Of a stretch of DNA of 64,000 bases, positions 41,374 through 50,072 are shown in pieces. Both the position numbers and the translations under genes were made by a program. Numbering within the stretch: the stretch's first letter is position 1; every line of letters begins with the position of its first letter. The DNA is from Propionigenium maris DSM 9537 (GTDB lineage: Bacteria > Fusobacteriota > Fusobacteriia > Fusobacteriales > Fusobacteriaceae): positions 62,001-126,000 of the forward strand of contig NZ_BSDY01000002.1 in NCBI RefSeq assembly GCF_027925155.1, read 5' to 3'. A model generated the notes under the pieces. The model searched no databases, had not been told where the DNA came from, and saw only the letters and a list, made by a program, of their open reading frames with translations.

Positions 41374-42276
41374 ATGAAGAAAGTAAAGCTTGGAGAAGAT
41401 CTTGAGATATCAAAGGTAGTACACGGTTACTGGAGGCTCAACGACTGGAAGTTAACCGATTCCCAGTGCCTGGACCTCATTAAAAGGTCTATGGAGATAG
41501 GGGTGACAACCTTTGACCATGCTGATATCTATGGAAACTACACCTGTGAGGAGCTCTTTGGAAGAGCTCTGGCACTGGACCCCTCTCTGAGGGATGAAAT
41601 GCAGATAATAACCAAGTGCGGAATAACATTTAAGTCTGAAAACAGGCCTGAAAATGATGGTCACTACTACAACACCAGCAGGGAGCATATCATAAGCTCT
41701 GCAGAGAGATCTCTAAAGAACTTCGGAACTGATTATATCGACCTTCTCCTTATCCACAGACCCGATTTTTTAATGGATCCAGAGGAGGTTGCCTCTGCCT
41801 TCAGCCACCTGAAGAGGGAGGGAAAGGTTAGGAACTTTGGTGTATCCAACTTTCTTCCCCATCAATTTGATATGCTTCAATCCTATGTGGATGAAGACCT
41901 TGTTACAAACCAGGTAGAGCTCTCCCCATGGAATGTTGAGAACTTTGAAAATGGAGCTTTAGACTCTGCACTAAAAAACAGAATAAAACCTATGGCATGG
42001 TCTCCCCTTGGAGGAGGAGAGATCTTTAAATCTCAAAGCATTAAAGCCATCAGACTGAGGGAAGCTCTGGAGGAGGTAAGGGTAGAGATCGGTGCCGAGG
42101 GAATCGATCAGGCTATATATGCATGGCTTCTGACCCACCCTGCAGGCATCATTCCAGTGGTGGGTACCGGCAATTTTACCAGGTTGAAGGGAGCTGTTAA
42201 AGCCCTGGATTATCACCTCAACAGAAGGCAGTGGTTCAAGATATTGGATGCCAGCAGGGGAAGGGAAGTAGATTAA
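41374..42276 (+). CDS. Aldo/keto reductase
   Basis: The 300-residue TIM-barrel oxidoreductase of the YdhF-like group has F-D-H-A-D-I-Y-G near residue 48 (catalytic Asp and Tyr), the lysine in I-I-T-K-C-G near residue 78, and L-L-L-I-H-R-P-D near residue 125 (the active-site His). The NADPH site P-V-V-G-T-G-N is near residue 262. It reduces carbonyl compounds; substrate unknown. It starts 18 bases after topB and may be cotranscribed with it. Confidence 0.92.
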   Translation: MKKVKLGEDLEISKVVHGYWRLNDWKLTDSQCLDLIKRSMEIGVTTFDHADIYGNYTCEELFGRALALDPSLRDEMQIITKCGITFKSENRPENDGHYYNTSREHIISSAERSLKNFGTDYIDLLLIHRPDFLMDPEEVASAFSHLKREGKVRNFGVSNFLPHQFDMLQSYVDEDLVTNQVELSPWNVENFENGALDSALKNRIKPMAWSPLGGGEIFKSQSIKAIRLREALEEVRVEIGAEGIDQAIYAWLLTHPAGIIPVVGTGNFTRLKGAVKALDYHLNRRQWFKILDASRGREVD

Positions 42277-42288
42277 TTTTACTTCTAA

Positions 42289-42321
42289 TAAAAAAAGCTG
42301 CCTATGGGCAGCTATTTTTTA
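42289..42321 (+). terminator. Rho-independent terminator
   Basis: AAAAAGCTGCC / GGCAGCTATTTTTT after the aldo/keto reductase. Confidence 0.8.
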
Positions 42322-42489
42322 TTAGAGATTCACTACTATACAGATTAGCTTTATCTCTTTCTGTGGTATTCTTTATTACCTATATCATTTTATTTTTTTA
42401 AATTACATATTCCCTCTAATGGATAAGCTCAGAGATAATTTTATTTAATTTCCACAGCATTTATTTAAAAGTTATTCACCAATAGCTAA

Positions 42490-42861
42490 TTAAAATTTTT
42501 CTAAAGGAGTCAATAACTCAACTACCTCTTTTTCAAACATAGAGTCAACACTCCTTTCTCTGATAATATCATTTTTTACCTCTTCTATCTCTATAAGTAC
42601 TTTTTTCCCCTTCTCAGAAAGGTCATAGGAAAGTGTCGAGTAATCTTTCACTATGTATTTACGTTTATAGAGGCTATCTATTTTTTTTGACATATAAGAT
42701 TTATCTTTTAACAATATTTCAGCAACCTCCTTTTTATTGAGGCTATTACCCTTAATAGCTATAAGAATCAAAACTTCCACGTATGTTACTCCTAAATTGC
42801 ATGCATTACATAAAACTCTAAAAGCTTCCAACATCTTATTAAAATGTAGATAATGATCCAT
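42490..42861 (-). CDS. MarR-like winged-helix protein
   Basis: The 123-residue protein has a winged-helix core: L-I-L-I-A-I-K-G near residue 35, then L-N-K-K-E-V-A-E-I-L-L and K-S-Y-M-S-K-K-I-D-S-L-Y as recognition helix, and L-S-E-K-G-K-K-V-L after the wing. The short N-terminal helix contains two cysteines that could sense redox. The start at 42,861 has GGGAGGG upstream; a TTG nine codons earlier overlaps it. More AT-rich than the genes to its left, it lies at the border of the accessory region. Target unknown. Confidence 0.68.
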   Translation of the reverse strand: MDHYLHFNKMLEAFRVLCNACNLGVTYVEVLILIAIKGNSLNKKEVAEILLKDKSYMSKKIDSLYKRKYIVKDYSTLSYDLSEKGKKVLIEIEEVKNDIIRERSVDSMFEKEVVELLTPLEKF

Positions 42862-43283
42862 CCTTCCCTCCCAAACCCTGTTCTTCAATATTTTTTAGTT
42901 GATTTTTTTAGCCCTTGGCTTATTCTTTAATATTCAAGGTAGATATTTTTTCTGAAATTCTACCTTGAACAAAACTTTTAATAGAAAAGCAAAAATTCTA
43001 ATTTTATTGGCGTATAGGAGCGTTTGGGATGAAATCCCTGCTTTTCTACAAGTAAAACAATACCACGTTTACTTTAAGCCTTATAAGTGTTTTAAACACT
43101 TACAAGGCTTAAAAAGCTTCATGAAAACAGCTTTTACTACTATTTTCTTTAAATAATTACACCTTAACATTTGACCGCCTTACTTAATGTAGTGATACTT
43201 TCAAAAAAGTTAAGCCAATACCTTTACAAATAAAGAGTCTTCCACTCGATAAATTTTACTTATCACCTATCATGAAACATAAT
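42862..43283. other. Gap with a 35-bp palindrome; no convincing gene
   Basis: The gap between the MarR-like gene and the IS element contains AAGCCTTATAAGTGTTT / AAACACTTACAAGGCTT (43,076-43,110), a 17-bp inverted repeat with one mismatch and a 1-base centre. A 63-codon plus-strand frame crosses this palindrome, lacks a ribosome binding site and looks spurious. The stretch may be the remains of an older mobile element. Confidence 0.35.
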
Positions 43284-43415
43284 CAAAACTACCACTTCAA
43301 GTGGTAGTTTGCTCAAGCCCTAGAAGGGCGATGTCCCAGCATTGGGCTGAAGCCCTTCTGAACGGTTTGCCAACCGCGTAATATTTCATTCAGCTACTCA
43401 AGTAGCTCTTGGTTT

Positions 43416-43883
43416 CTAGTTCTTTCCTACTTTATCTCCAGTAAAAGGATCGATATACTCTTTCAAAGTTAACTGTTCCTCAGCTATATCTTCTTGCAGC
43501 TGATTTCTTATATACTCCTCGATCCTTTTCCTATTCCTACCTACTGTATCAACATAATATCCTCGACACCAAAAATGTCTATTTCCATATTTATATTTTA
43601 AATTTGCATGTCTATCAAATATCATTAATGAACTTTTACCTTTCAGGTACCCCATGAAACTTGAAACGCTTAACTTAGGTGGAATACTTACTAGCATATG
43701 TATGTGGTCTTTACAAGCACTTGCTTCATGTATCTCTACCTTTTTATTTTCACAGAGCTTTCGAAGTATTTGACCTATATCTTGTTTTATCTTCCCATAT
43801 ATTATCTGTCGCCTATACTTTGGCGCGAAAACTATATGATATTTACAATTCCATCGAGTATGTGCTAAACTGTTGCTATCCAT
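43416..43883 (-). CDS. tnpA: IS200-type HUH transposase TnpA
   Basis: The 155-residue Y1 transposase has its active site complete: the HUH motif as D-H-I-H-M-L-V near residue 60, and the catalytic tyrosine in W-C-R-G-Y-Y-V-D-T-V-G near residue 110. It cuts and joins single-stranded DNA at the element ends. GGAGG lies five bases before ATG. That ribosome binding site can be sequestered by an upstream complementary arm (43,935-43,944), the classical way IS200 limits its own expression. The element appears intact. Confidence 0.92.
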   Translation of the reverse strand: MDSNSLAHTRWNCKYHIVFAPKYRRQIIYGKIKQDIGQILRKLCENKKVEIHEASACKDHIHMLVSIPPKLSVSSFMGYLKGKSSLMIFDRHANLKYKYGNRHFWCRGYYVDTVGRNRKRIEEYIRNQLQEDIAEEQLTLKEYIDPFTGDKVGKN

Positions 43884-43886
43884 TTG

Positions 43887-43944
43887 AACCTCCCTTAATT
43901 ATTCACTGGTCGGCAAACCTAAAGTGATTATATCAAGGGAGGTT
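43887..43944 (-). promoter_or_regulatory. IS200 leader hairpin sequestering the ribosome binding site
   Basis: AACCTCCCTT (43,887-43,896) and AAGGGAGGTT (43,935-43,944) are exact complements. On the minus strand the second arm of the mRNA hairpin is the Shine-Dalgarno sequence of tnpA, so folding blocks translation. Confidence 0.65.
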
Positions 43945-44015
43945 TTTCATATCATACGCATAGCCTTCCGGCTTTTTGAGTCCACCCGCATAGCAGGTGG
44001 TTTTCTTTTTATACA

Positions 44016-44045
44016 ATAAAAAAGCGACCCCTGGTGGGTCGCCCT
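44016..44045 (-). terminator. Terminator of chitinase A
   Basis: On the minus strand GCGACCC / GGGTCGC is followed by TTTTTT. Confidence 0.78.
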
Positions 44046-44109
44046 TCATTGTAAATCAAATTTTATAACCATTATCTAAAATAGTCAGAGAATGATAAAT
44101 AAGCACTTA

Positions 44110-46668
44110 TTATCTATTCTCTAAATTGTCAACCATATTTTTAAATTGCCATTTATGATATTTATCCCAGTCAATGGACCAAGTCATAAACCCCTTGATA
44201 CTGTGGATTCCTCTAGCTACGATATTATTCCAAGCTGTCTTTATACTCTCCATATTATCTATCGCTCCAGTACCAGCAGCTCCAGTACCAGCAGGCAGCC
44301 CTATTATTAACTTCTCCTCTGGAATCCTTCCAATTGGAAAACTTTGAGCAGGATCTTGTCCCCAACCTGCTCCGTCATGCCCTAAAGTAAGTGCATGAGT
44401 AAATTCTGTAATAAATTCTTGTTGCATAATGGAGTCATTAGAGGTTTCCACCATAACTCCACTTCCATCCATCTTAAAAACCCCTGTTCCCGGAGCATTA
44501 TAGTATTGAGGATGAATATATGAGATTAAATCCATTTGCTCTTTGATGAGTCTGATGTAGAAGTTTCCAAAGCCTGATGTAATTAGGTATGCTACCTCAG
44601 GTGCCATAGAGTAGATAAATTCAGGATTAGAACCTCTAAAATACTCTACAATTTCTCTGGTGGCCTCTACCATCAGTGAATAATCTGCGCTTCCTCCAAT
44701 AGAGCCTCCTTCAAGGTCTATATCATATCCATCAAAGCCATATTTTTCAATTATTCTAATCACTCCAGACTTAAATTTTTCTTTGTCTGCAGCACTTTTA
44801 AGTTTAAAGACACCATTTTGTCCTCCAATAGCGATTACCACCTTAACCCCTCTATTTTGAAGAGTCTTAACCTTCTCCATAAACTCTTGATCTGTAACCT
44901 GACCAGAATCAGTGGGATCAAACTTTGGAGTAATATTATCCCCTTCATGCTCTATAAATGAAACCACTACAGTAGTATATTCAGCAGGAACATCCTCTAG
45001 ATCAACATAAGATGTAGGGCCATTCCCCCCCCATGAGGACCAATATCCCACAAGCTTCTTCTCAGGACGGTCTGGAGCTGCTACCACATAGTTAACTTCA
45101 TTACTCTCATAGATTTTTTCTTTGGTATTTTTAAATGCTACGGATAATTTGTTTACCCCTGAATTGATAGGTAGTGATGACATAGGAACTTGAATATTGA
45201 CTTTAGTTTCTTCCCCCTTTAAAGACACTATATCTTCCTCTCTTACCTTAGAGCTGTTGTGGTAGACAGCATATCTATCATAGATCTCTGGCTCAGGAAT
45301 AGTAATAGTCCCCATTAGATACTTATTATTATCTGATACAGCTAGGCCGCTTACCTTTATCGATCCAGAAATAGGGGTATCTTCTGGAAAGCTAAACTCT
45401 CCAATGGCTCCCTCATTTACAGCTTCCCCATCTATGTATAACCTAACCTTGTTTCCATTTAATTTACAATTTTTAATAACCTCTCTATTGAATGGAGCTC
45501 CATTTGCTGATATTCCCTCTACCTTTAAGCTACCCTGTGGAGGAAGAGTAAAGTGAGGGCTGCCATTCCAAGCTGTCCCTGAACTCACCTTCATAATTCC
45601 TTCTGAAAGGGAGGTAGCTATCTGCCAATGTGAAAATGACTCAAGAGCTGTTTCAAATGTGAGCTCCCACTCTCCCCCAAAGTCTTGTGAAGTATGGGAT
45701 TTAACTTCTAGGTTCCCATTAAAGCCATTCTCCCATTGATTAATACTTGTAAGATTTACGCTGGCAATAAAGCTCTCCTCACCCTCTACAGTTATAGGAG
45801 CTGAGTTTATAGAGATTACCTCGGTTCCATCCCTGTCTTGATATGTAAATTCACCTAAAGCAATGTACTGTCCCGGCTCCAAATCTCTCCTAAACTGAAC
45901 CCTAGAGGCTACATCCTGCTCCTCCTTGCCCTCCACAAGGGAGTCGGAGTTGTCAAATAAAAAATAGTCTGCCTTTAACAACCTCTTTTGAGGGTCATTT
46001 ATATTTTTAGCCATTACAGCTACATTTTTATTGTTAACTACCTCTACAGCTAAACTATCAATAATCGGTATAATAACTTCTTCCTCGTTTATGACTATAT
46101 CTTGAGAGGTAACTTCCAGAGTTCTCTCCCCCATCTTACCTATGTAACTGAATATCCCTTGAACATAGTAGCTGCCACTTTCAATATCTTCCTTAAATGA
46201 ATAAGGATATAGGGGCTGAAGACCTCCTTGCTCTTGAATAAGGATATTTGTAGAACCACAAAGTCTATACTTTACATCTTTTAACCTTTGCTGAGGGTCC
46301 TTTACCCCTTTAGCTAAGGCAGTAATTTTCTTGCCGTCAACTGTAACGTAAATAGAGTCAACACTTGGAGCTATATACTCTGGAATATCACCAGATATCA
46401 CATAGTCAAGATCAAACACCATCTTATGGATCTCTTCCAGTAAGCCATCGATTTTCAGAAGCTCTTCTATGGTGGAATCCATTGTCAGAGCTGCTGACAT
46501 CTCCTTTAACAGCTTAATCTTTTCCTCTACAACTAGAGATTCCTGAGTGGAAGAAATAGTGTCTATTAAATTATTTACATCTTTTTGCATATTATTAACG
46601 TCTTGGATAAAATTTGTTATCTTGATTTTTAACTTATCAATATCAAAATTATTCATAATGTTAATCAT
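44110..46668 (-). CDS. GH18 chitinase A, without signal peptide, with Ig-like and carbohydrate-binding modules
   Basis: The 852-residue protein begins with a coiled coil (residues about 10-90) instead of a signal peptide. Two similar Ig-like modules follow (about 100-195 and 200-295; each has a D-P-Q-(Q/K)-R-L turn and an S-(G/P)-x-Y strand). Then comes a cellulose/chitin-binding-like module (about 300-400, rich in W, with S-G-T-A-W-N-G), a linker domain, and a C-terminal GH18 barrel (from about 535). The catalytic motif is intact: D-G-Y-D-I-D-L-E. The first ATG has a ribosome binding site almost touching it; M5 is an alternative. It is divergent from a second chitinase with the same N-terminal plan. 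Confidence 0.88.
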   Translation of the reverse strand: MINIMNNFDIDKLKIKITNFIQDVNNMQKDVNNLIDTISSTQESLVVEEKIKLLKEMSAALTMDSTIEELLKIDGLLEEIHKMVFDLDYVISGDIPEYIAPSVDSIYVTVDGKKITALAKGVKDPQQRLKDVKYRLCGSTNILIQEQGGLQPLYPYSFKEDIESGSYYVQGIFSYIGKMGERTLEVTSQDIVINEEEVIIPIIDSLAVEVVNNKNVAVMAKNINDPQKRLLKADYFLFDNSDSLVEGKEEQDVASRVQFRRDLEPGQYIALGEFTYQDRDGTEVISINSAPITVEGEESFIASVNLTSINQWENGFNGNLEVKSHTSQDFGGEWELTFETALESFSHWQIATSLSEGIMKVSSGTAWNGSPHFTLPPQGSLKVEGISANGAPFNREVIKNCKLNGNKVRLYIDGEAVNEGAIGEFSFPEDTPISGSIKVSGLAVSDNNKYLMGTITIPEPEIYDRYAVYHNSSKVREEDIVSLKGEETKVNIQVPMSSLPINSGVNKLSVAFKNTKEKIYESNEVNYVVAAPDRPEKKLVGYWSSWGGNGPTSYVDLEDVPAEYTTVVVSFIEHEGDNITPKFDPTDSGQVTDQEFMEKVKTLQNRGVKVVIAIGGQNGVFKLKSAADKEKFKSGVIRIIEKYGFDGYDIDLEGGSIGGSADYSLMVEATREIVEYFRGSNPEFIYSMAPEVAYLITSGFGNFYIRLIKEQMDLISYIHPQYYNAPGTGVFKMDGSGVMVETSNDSIMQQEFITEFTHALTLGHDGAGWGQDPAQSFPIGRIPEEKLIIGLPAGTGAAGTGAIDNMESIKTAWNNIVARGIHSIKGFMTWSIDWDKYHKWQFKNMVDNLENR

Positions 46669-46756
46669 TCTCCTTAAACTTATAAGTATTTTATTTTCAT
46701 TTAATTATAAGGAGAGACCTTCTAGCATTAACTTTCCAAACCTACAATTGCCAATC

Positions 46757-46857
46757 AATATATCTTTTTTTTTATCAGATGTCAACAAAAAAATACACTA
46801 GTATTTTTTTGTTGAATTTTTTTATTTTTTTACCATTGTTTTATAAAGGATTATAAA
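46757..46857. promoter_or_regulatory. Divergent promoters with a central 34-bp palindrome
   Basis: For chitinase A (minus strand): TTGACA (46,780-46,785), 17 bases, TATATT (46,757-46,762). For the plus side a weaker TTTACC (46,829-46,834), 17 bases, TATAAA (46,852-46,857) fits. Between them TCAACAAAAAAATAC / GTATTTTTTTGTTGA (46,782-46,815) is a perfect 15-bp inverted repeat around ACTA, overlapping the -35 of chitinase A. It could be an operator shared by both directions. Confidence 0.5.
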
Positions 46858-46981
46858 CACTTCTGAATTTCAAAAAAAAAACACCATTGAAAAAAGTAAT
46901 GATTAAAAGTATCTTATGAATTGTAGCTACCAACAATTCATTTTAAATTATAATTTTTTAAAGAAGGGGGGACATTATTTT

Positions 46982-47272
46982 ATGAAAATTATCCCTAAAT
47001 GGTTTGATTTCAAAGAAAAAGAGAAAAGAAATGAGATGGGAAAAATTGATTCGGTGAAAAGGCTAGAAAACATACTACTAGTTGAAAAATTGGAAATAAG
47101 GGGAAGTGAACTTTTATCAGATATAAGAAGACTAGAAAAAAAAAACTCACAAAAAATAGAGGATTCTTTGGATATGCTTCTAGAGAAAAATGACCTTCTG
47201 TTGGAAAAAGCTAAAAACATCTCTGATACTTTAAAAAAAATGGAGAGGGAAATAATCAAAAATAAACTTTAA
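46982..47272 (+). CDS. Small coiled-coil protein between the chitinase genes
   Basis: This 96-residue protein starts at the ATG at 46,982 (GGGGGG upstream; the longer frame to 46,916 has no such site). After an aromatic N-terminus (M-K-I-I-P-K-W-F-D-F) it is almost entirely one charged coiled coil with heptad leucines (residues about 20-95). It has no signal peptide. It lies 59 bases upstream of chitinase B and is probably cotranscribed with it. Its coiled coil resembles the N-terminal coiled coils of both chitinases, so it could pair with them as an assembly or docking partner. That is inference. Confidence 0.65.
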   Translation: MKIIPKWFDFKEKEKRNEMGKIDSVKRLENILLVEKLEIRGSELLSDIRRLEKKNSQKIEDSLDMLLEKNDLLLEKAKNISDTLKKMEREIIKNKL

Positions 47273-47331
47273 TAAGGCGATCCTTCGGCTCTTTCTAAAC
47301 CTACAAAATAACTTGAAAAAGAGAGGGATCA

Positions 47332-49965
47332 ATGAGTACAAAAGAATATTATGATAAGTTTTCAGCAATAAAAGCAACAGTTGAAAAAAGAACTCAATCT
47401 ATAAAAAGAAGATATGATAGCTTGACTTCTCCCAGTATCGAACTCACAGATAAAATTGGAAAATTAGAGGAAATGGTTACAGAACTAGAAATAGTTTCAA
47501 CCTTAGACTACCACCTAGAACTTAAACTTTTGATCCAGGAGATAGAAAAGCTCTTAGAAGGTGAAGAGGAAGGAGGTAAGCCTCTTAACGAACCTGTAAT
47601 AAAAATACTTGACCTATCCTTAGAGGGGGAAGCCCTACAGGCTACTCCAAGGGAGGTCTCAGATCCAGACAATACCATCTTCAAGTACAAACACATACTC
47701 AATTCAGAGGGAATAGAAAGAGAGGTTCAAGAAGTTATAACTCCTGATTTAGTAGCCTTTGAAACAAACTCCCCTGGAACATATAGTTCCGTGTTAGAGT
47801 ACTTCTATGATCTGAAGGATGGTGCCGGAATAAAAAGCAAGAAGGTACTATCAAATCAGGTGATTATTCATGAGGAAGTAGAGGATGAGGACTTCCCTAG
47901 GGATCTGCCATACTCAAATACTTGGGCATATGCTACTCAAAATGGAGATGCTGTTGAAGTAACTCTAAATAATACCTGGGGAACTATCGGCAACAAACTG
48001 GGGATATATGTAAATGGACAGTTAAAGGAAACCCAAAGTGTAAATTATACAGCGTTGAACAAAGGCTCTGCCAAAAACACTGTACATCTAACCTCCTTTA
48101 AAATTAAACCTACAGATGATATTAAAGTGGTATATAAAGTGACATTTAAGAGAGAAGACAAAGAAGATGCTGTGGTATATTACAAGTCAACCACTGGCAT
48201 TAGAGAAATATCTAAACCCGGTGGAGAAGAAATGTGTAAATACACCAAATGGGATGCCAGTCTCACAGGAAGCGCAGATAACCTCCCTATTATATGGCAT
48301 AATAATAGTCATTGGAAGGCTGACTATTGGATTAATGAGGGAGATGTACCTGGAGCGGGAGAGAATGGATGGAAAAGATACGACTATCCAAAATGCCCTG
48401 ATATCTTTAGCCCTGATCTTCATCCGTCATTTTCTCCGGCGGTGTCACATCTTGCACCGATGGATCCATCTGAGGTCAAAAGTCTGAATACTCCTATGGA
48501 AAAGATGCATATTACATATATGCCAGAGTGGGCTAAGTGGGGAGCAAGAAAGTATACTCCTAAAATAAGTCCTTGGGATAAGGTAAGTCATATGCAATAT
48601 TCATTCATTGATATAAGACCTGACTATACTGGAAGCTTCGACCTAGATAAGGATACTGCTATTCATGAGATATTAGCTAACTCAGTAAGGGACTGTCCTA
48701 ATTATGCTGGCACCCCAAAAATAAAGCCTAATATCTTTGATCCAGGAGCAGCTTTCTCCGACTGGGGAAGCACAAGTGCATTCCACACTGAGTTTCTGAA
48801 ATATAGCAGGAAGTATCCATATGTAATGCCTCTAATGTCTCTTGGAGGTTGGTCTCGTTCTGGCTACTTTAGAGATGCCGCTAGAGATGCCAATAGGGAG
48901 TTCTTTGTATCTAAGTGCATTGAGCTTATGAGAATTCTAAATATGAGAGGAATTGATATCGACTGGGAATTCCCTCAAAATAAGAGAGAGGGAGACCTGT
49001 TAGACAATAGAAATGACCTGGGAACTCCAAGAGCCTCAGAGGATGAAGGTAGGTTATTCACCCTTCTTATGAAAGACCTCAGAGCAGCTTTAGACAAAGC
49101 TGGAGAAGAGGATGGAAAATACTACCACCTAGCTTGTGCTGTAAGTGCAGGAAAGGTGCACATGGCAAATAGTGGGGCTGTTAATTGGCATAAATATTGT
49201 GACTTCATAAGCTATATGACATATGATACTCATGGTGCATTTGACCCGTATACGAACCACCAATCATACACATATCAAAACCTTCAAGAAGACCAAAACA
49301 TAACAAACCCTAATAGTAATGCTACCTCTATAGAGGATGTAATTCACTATGTGACTACAAACTTCGGTATTCCTAGATACAAACTAGTTGTAGGATCGCC
49401 ATTTTACTCCAGGGGGTGGTCTGGTGTAAGAAAAGAGAGCCAGCCAAACGGCCAATGGCCAATCCCATCATTGCCAGGCTTATATGCAAAAGTAAATAAG
49501 TACGATATTGATATAAATGACCTTCAAGGCAGAGCAGCTCCTGGGGTGATGGATGGAGGAAGAGGTGCTGGAGTAATGGGGCTAAGACACCTAAATGCTC
49601 TTAAAGCTGGAAAGACAGTATCGATAGCTACTCTAGATCCAAATGGTCCAGCAAACCCATTTGATGGAACAAGACTAAAGGGAAGCAACTTTAAGTACTA
49701 CTATGACAGTGTGGCTCAAGTACCTTATCTATTTAGTGAAAAGGATGGGATCTTCTATACATATGAAGATGAAGTATCTCTAGATTACAAGTCTAAGTTT
49801 GTTGTAAACCAGGGACTTGCAGGATTGATCTCTTGGGACATCTCTTTAGATGACTACGGAACTACCGCTCATGGAATAGAGGGAGAGAGTTATCACTATG
49901 ATTCCCTAGAGCTTGAGGATCACCTCCTTACCAATGTAATATTTGAAAACTTTAAAGTTAAATAA
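47332..49965 (+). CDS. GH18 chitinase B, without signal peptide, with coiled coil, Ig-like and chitin-binding modules
   Basis: The 877-residue protein begins with a coiled coil (residues 5-85), then one Ig-like module (about 90-185) similar to those of chitinase A, a second beta module (about 195-290), and a CBM5/12-like chitin-binding stretch (Y-T-K-W-D ... N-S-H-W-K-A-D-Y-W ... P-G-A-G-E-N-G-W, about 300-350). A GH18 barrel with an insertion domain follows (from about 385). The catalytic motif reads R-G-I-D-I-D-W-E-F-P, so the D-x-D-x-E part is intact while the usual first Asp is Arg. L-M-S-L-G-G-W and a final W-D-I-S-L-D-D are in place. No signal peptide. AGAGAGGG precedes the ATG. Confidence 0.9.
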   Translation: MSTKEYYDKFSAIKATVEKRTQSIKRRYDSLTSPSIELTDKIGKLEEMVTELEIVSTLDYHLELKLLIQEIEKLLEGEEEGGKPLNEPVIKILDLSLEGEALQATPREVSDPDNTIFKYKHILNSEGIEREVQEVITPDLVAFETNSPGTYSSVLEYFYDLKDGAGIKSKKVLSNQVIIHEEVEDEDFPRDLPYSNTWAYATQNGDAVEVTLNNTWGTIGNKLGIYVNGQLKETQSVNYTALNKGSAKNTVHLTSFKIKPTDDIKVVYKVTFKREDKEDAVVYYKSTTGIREISKPGGEEMCKYTKWDASLTGSADNLPIIWHNNSHWKADYWINEGDVPGAGENGWKRYDYPKCPDIFSPDLHPSFSPAVSHLAPMDPSEVKSLNTPMEKMHITYMPEWAKWGARKYTPKISPWDKVSHMQYSFIDIRPDYTGSFDLDKDTAIHEILANSVRDCPNYAGTPKIKPNIFDPGAAFSDWGSTSAFHTEFLKYSRKYPYVMPLMSLGGWSRSGYFRDAARDANREFFVSKCIELMRILNMRGIDIDWEFPQNKREGDLLDNRNDLGTPRASEDEGRLFTLLMKDLRAALDKAGEEDGKYYHLACAVSAGKVHMANSGAVNWHKYCDFISYMTYDTHGAFDPYTNHQSYTYQNLQEDQNITNPNSNATSIEDVIHYVTTNFGIPRYKLVVGSPFYSRGWSGVRKESQPNGQWPIPSLPGLYAKVNKYDIDINDLQGRAAPGVMDGGRGAGVMGLRHLNALKAGKTVSIATLDPNGPANPFDGTRLKGSNFKYYYDSVAQVPYLFSEKDGIFYTYEDEVSLDYKSKFVVNQGLAGLISWDISLDDYGTTAHGIEGESYHYDSLELEDHLLTNVIFENFKVK

Positions 49966-50026
49966 CTTTATTTATTGAAAGCATTATAAAGTCTAGAAAC
50001 TCGAAACGTTTCAAAATTAATATCCA

Positions 50027-50072
50027 CCTTCCTAATCATTGGATCCAACCTATTGATTAGGAAGGCTCTTTA
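50027..50072 (+). terminator. Probable terminator after chitinase B
   Basis: CCTTCCTAATCA / TGATTAGGAAGG (12 bp, 15-nt loop), followed by CTCTTTAT. Its stem sequence recurs in the hairpin at 50,703-50,770. Confidence 0.55.

Larger units (their letters stand above)
43284..44002 (-). mobile_element. IS200/IS605-type element, single tnpA
   Basis: The element is one tnpA gene flanked by end hairpins instead of inverted repeats. On the downstream side is a perfect 12-bp hairpin, AAACTACCACTT / AAGTGGTAGTTT (43,286-43,310). On the upstream side CCACC / GGTGG lies at 43,982-44,000. There is no tnpB. The exact ends cannot be fixed without a copy elsewhere. Single-strand IS200 elements insert without target duplication. 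Confidence 0.75.

Noticed and set aside
42965..43156. 63-codon plus-strand frame before the IS element
   Set aside because: It runs through a 35-bp palindrome, has no ribosome binding site and resembles no family I know; kept only as an intergenic note.
50003..50012. GAAACGTTTC palindrome as a LacI-type operator
   Set aside because: It lies just downstream of chitinase B with no promoter or start nearby; a 10-bp palindrome there can be chance.
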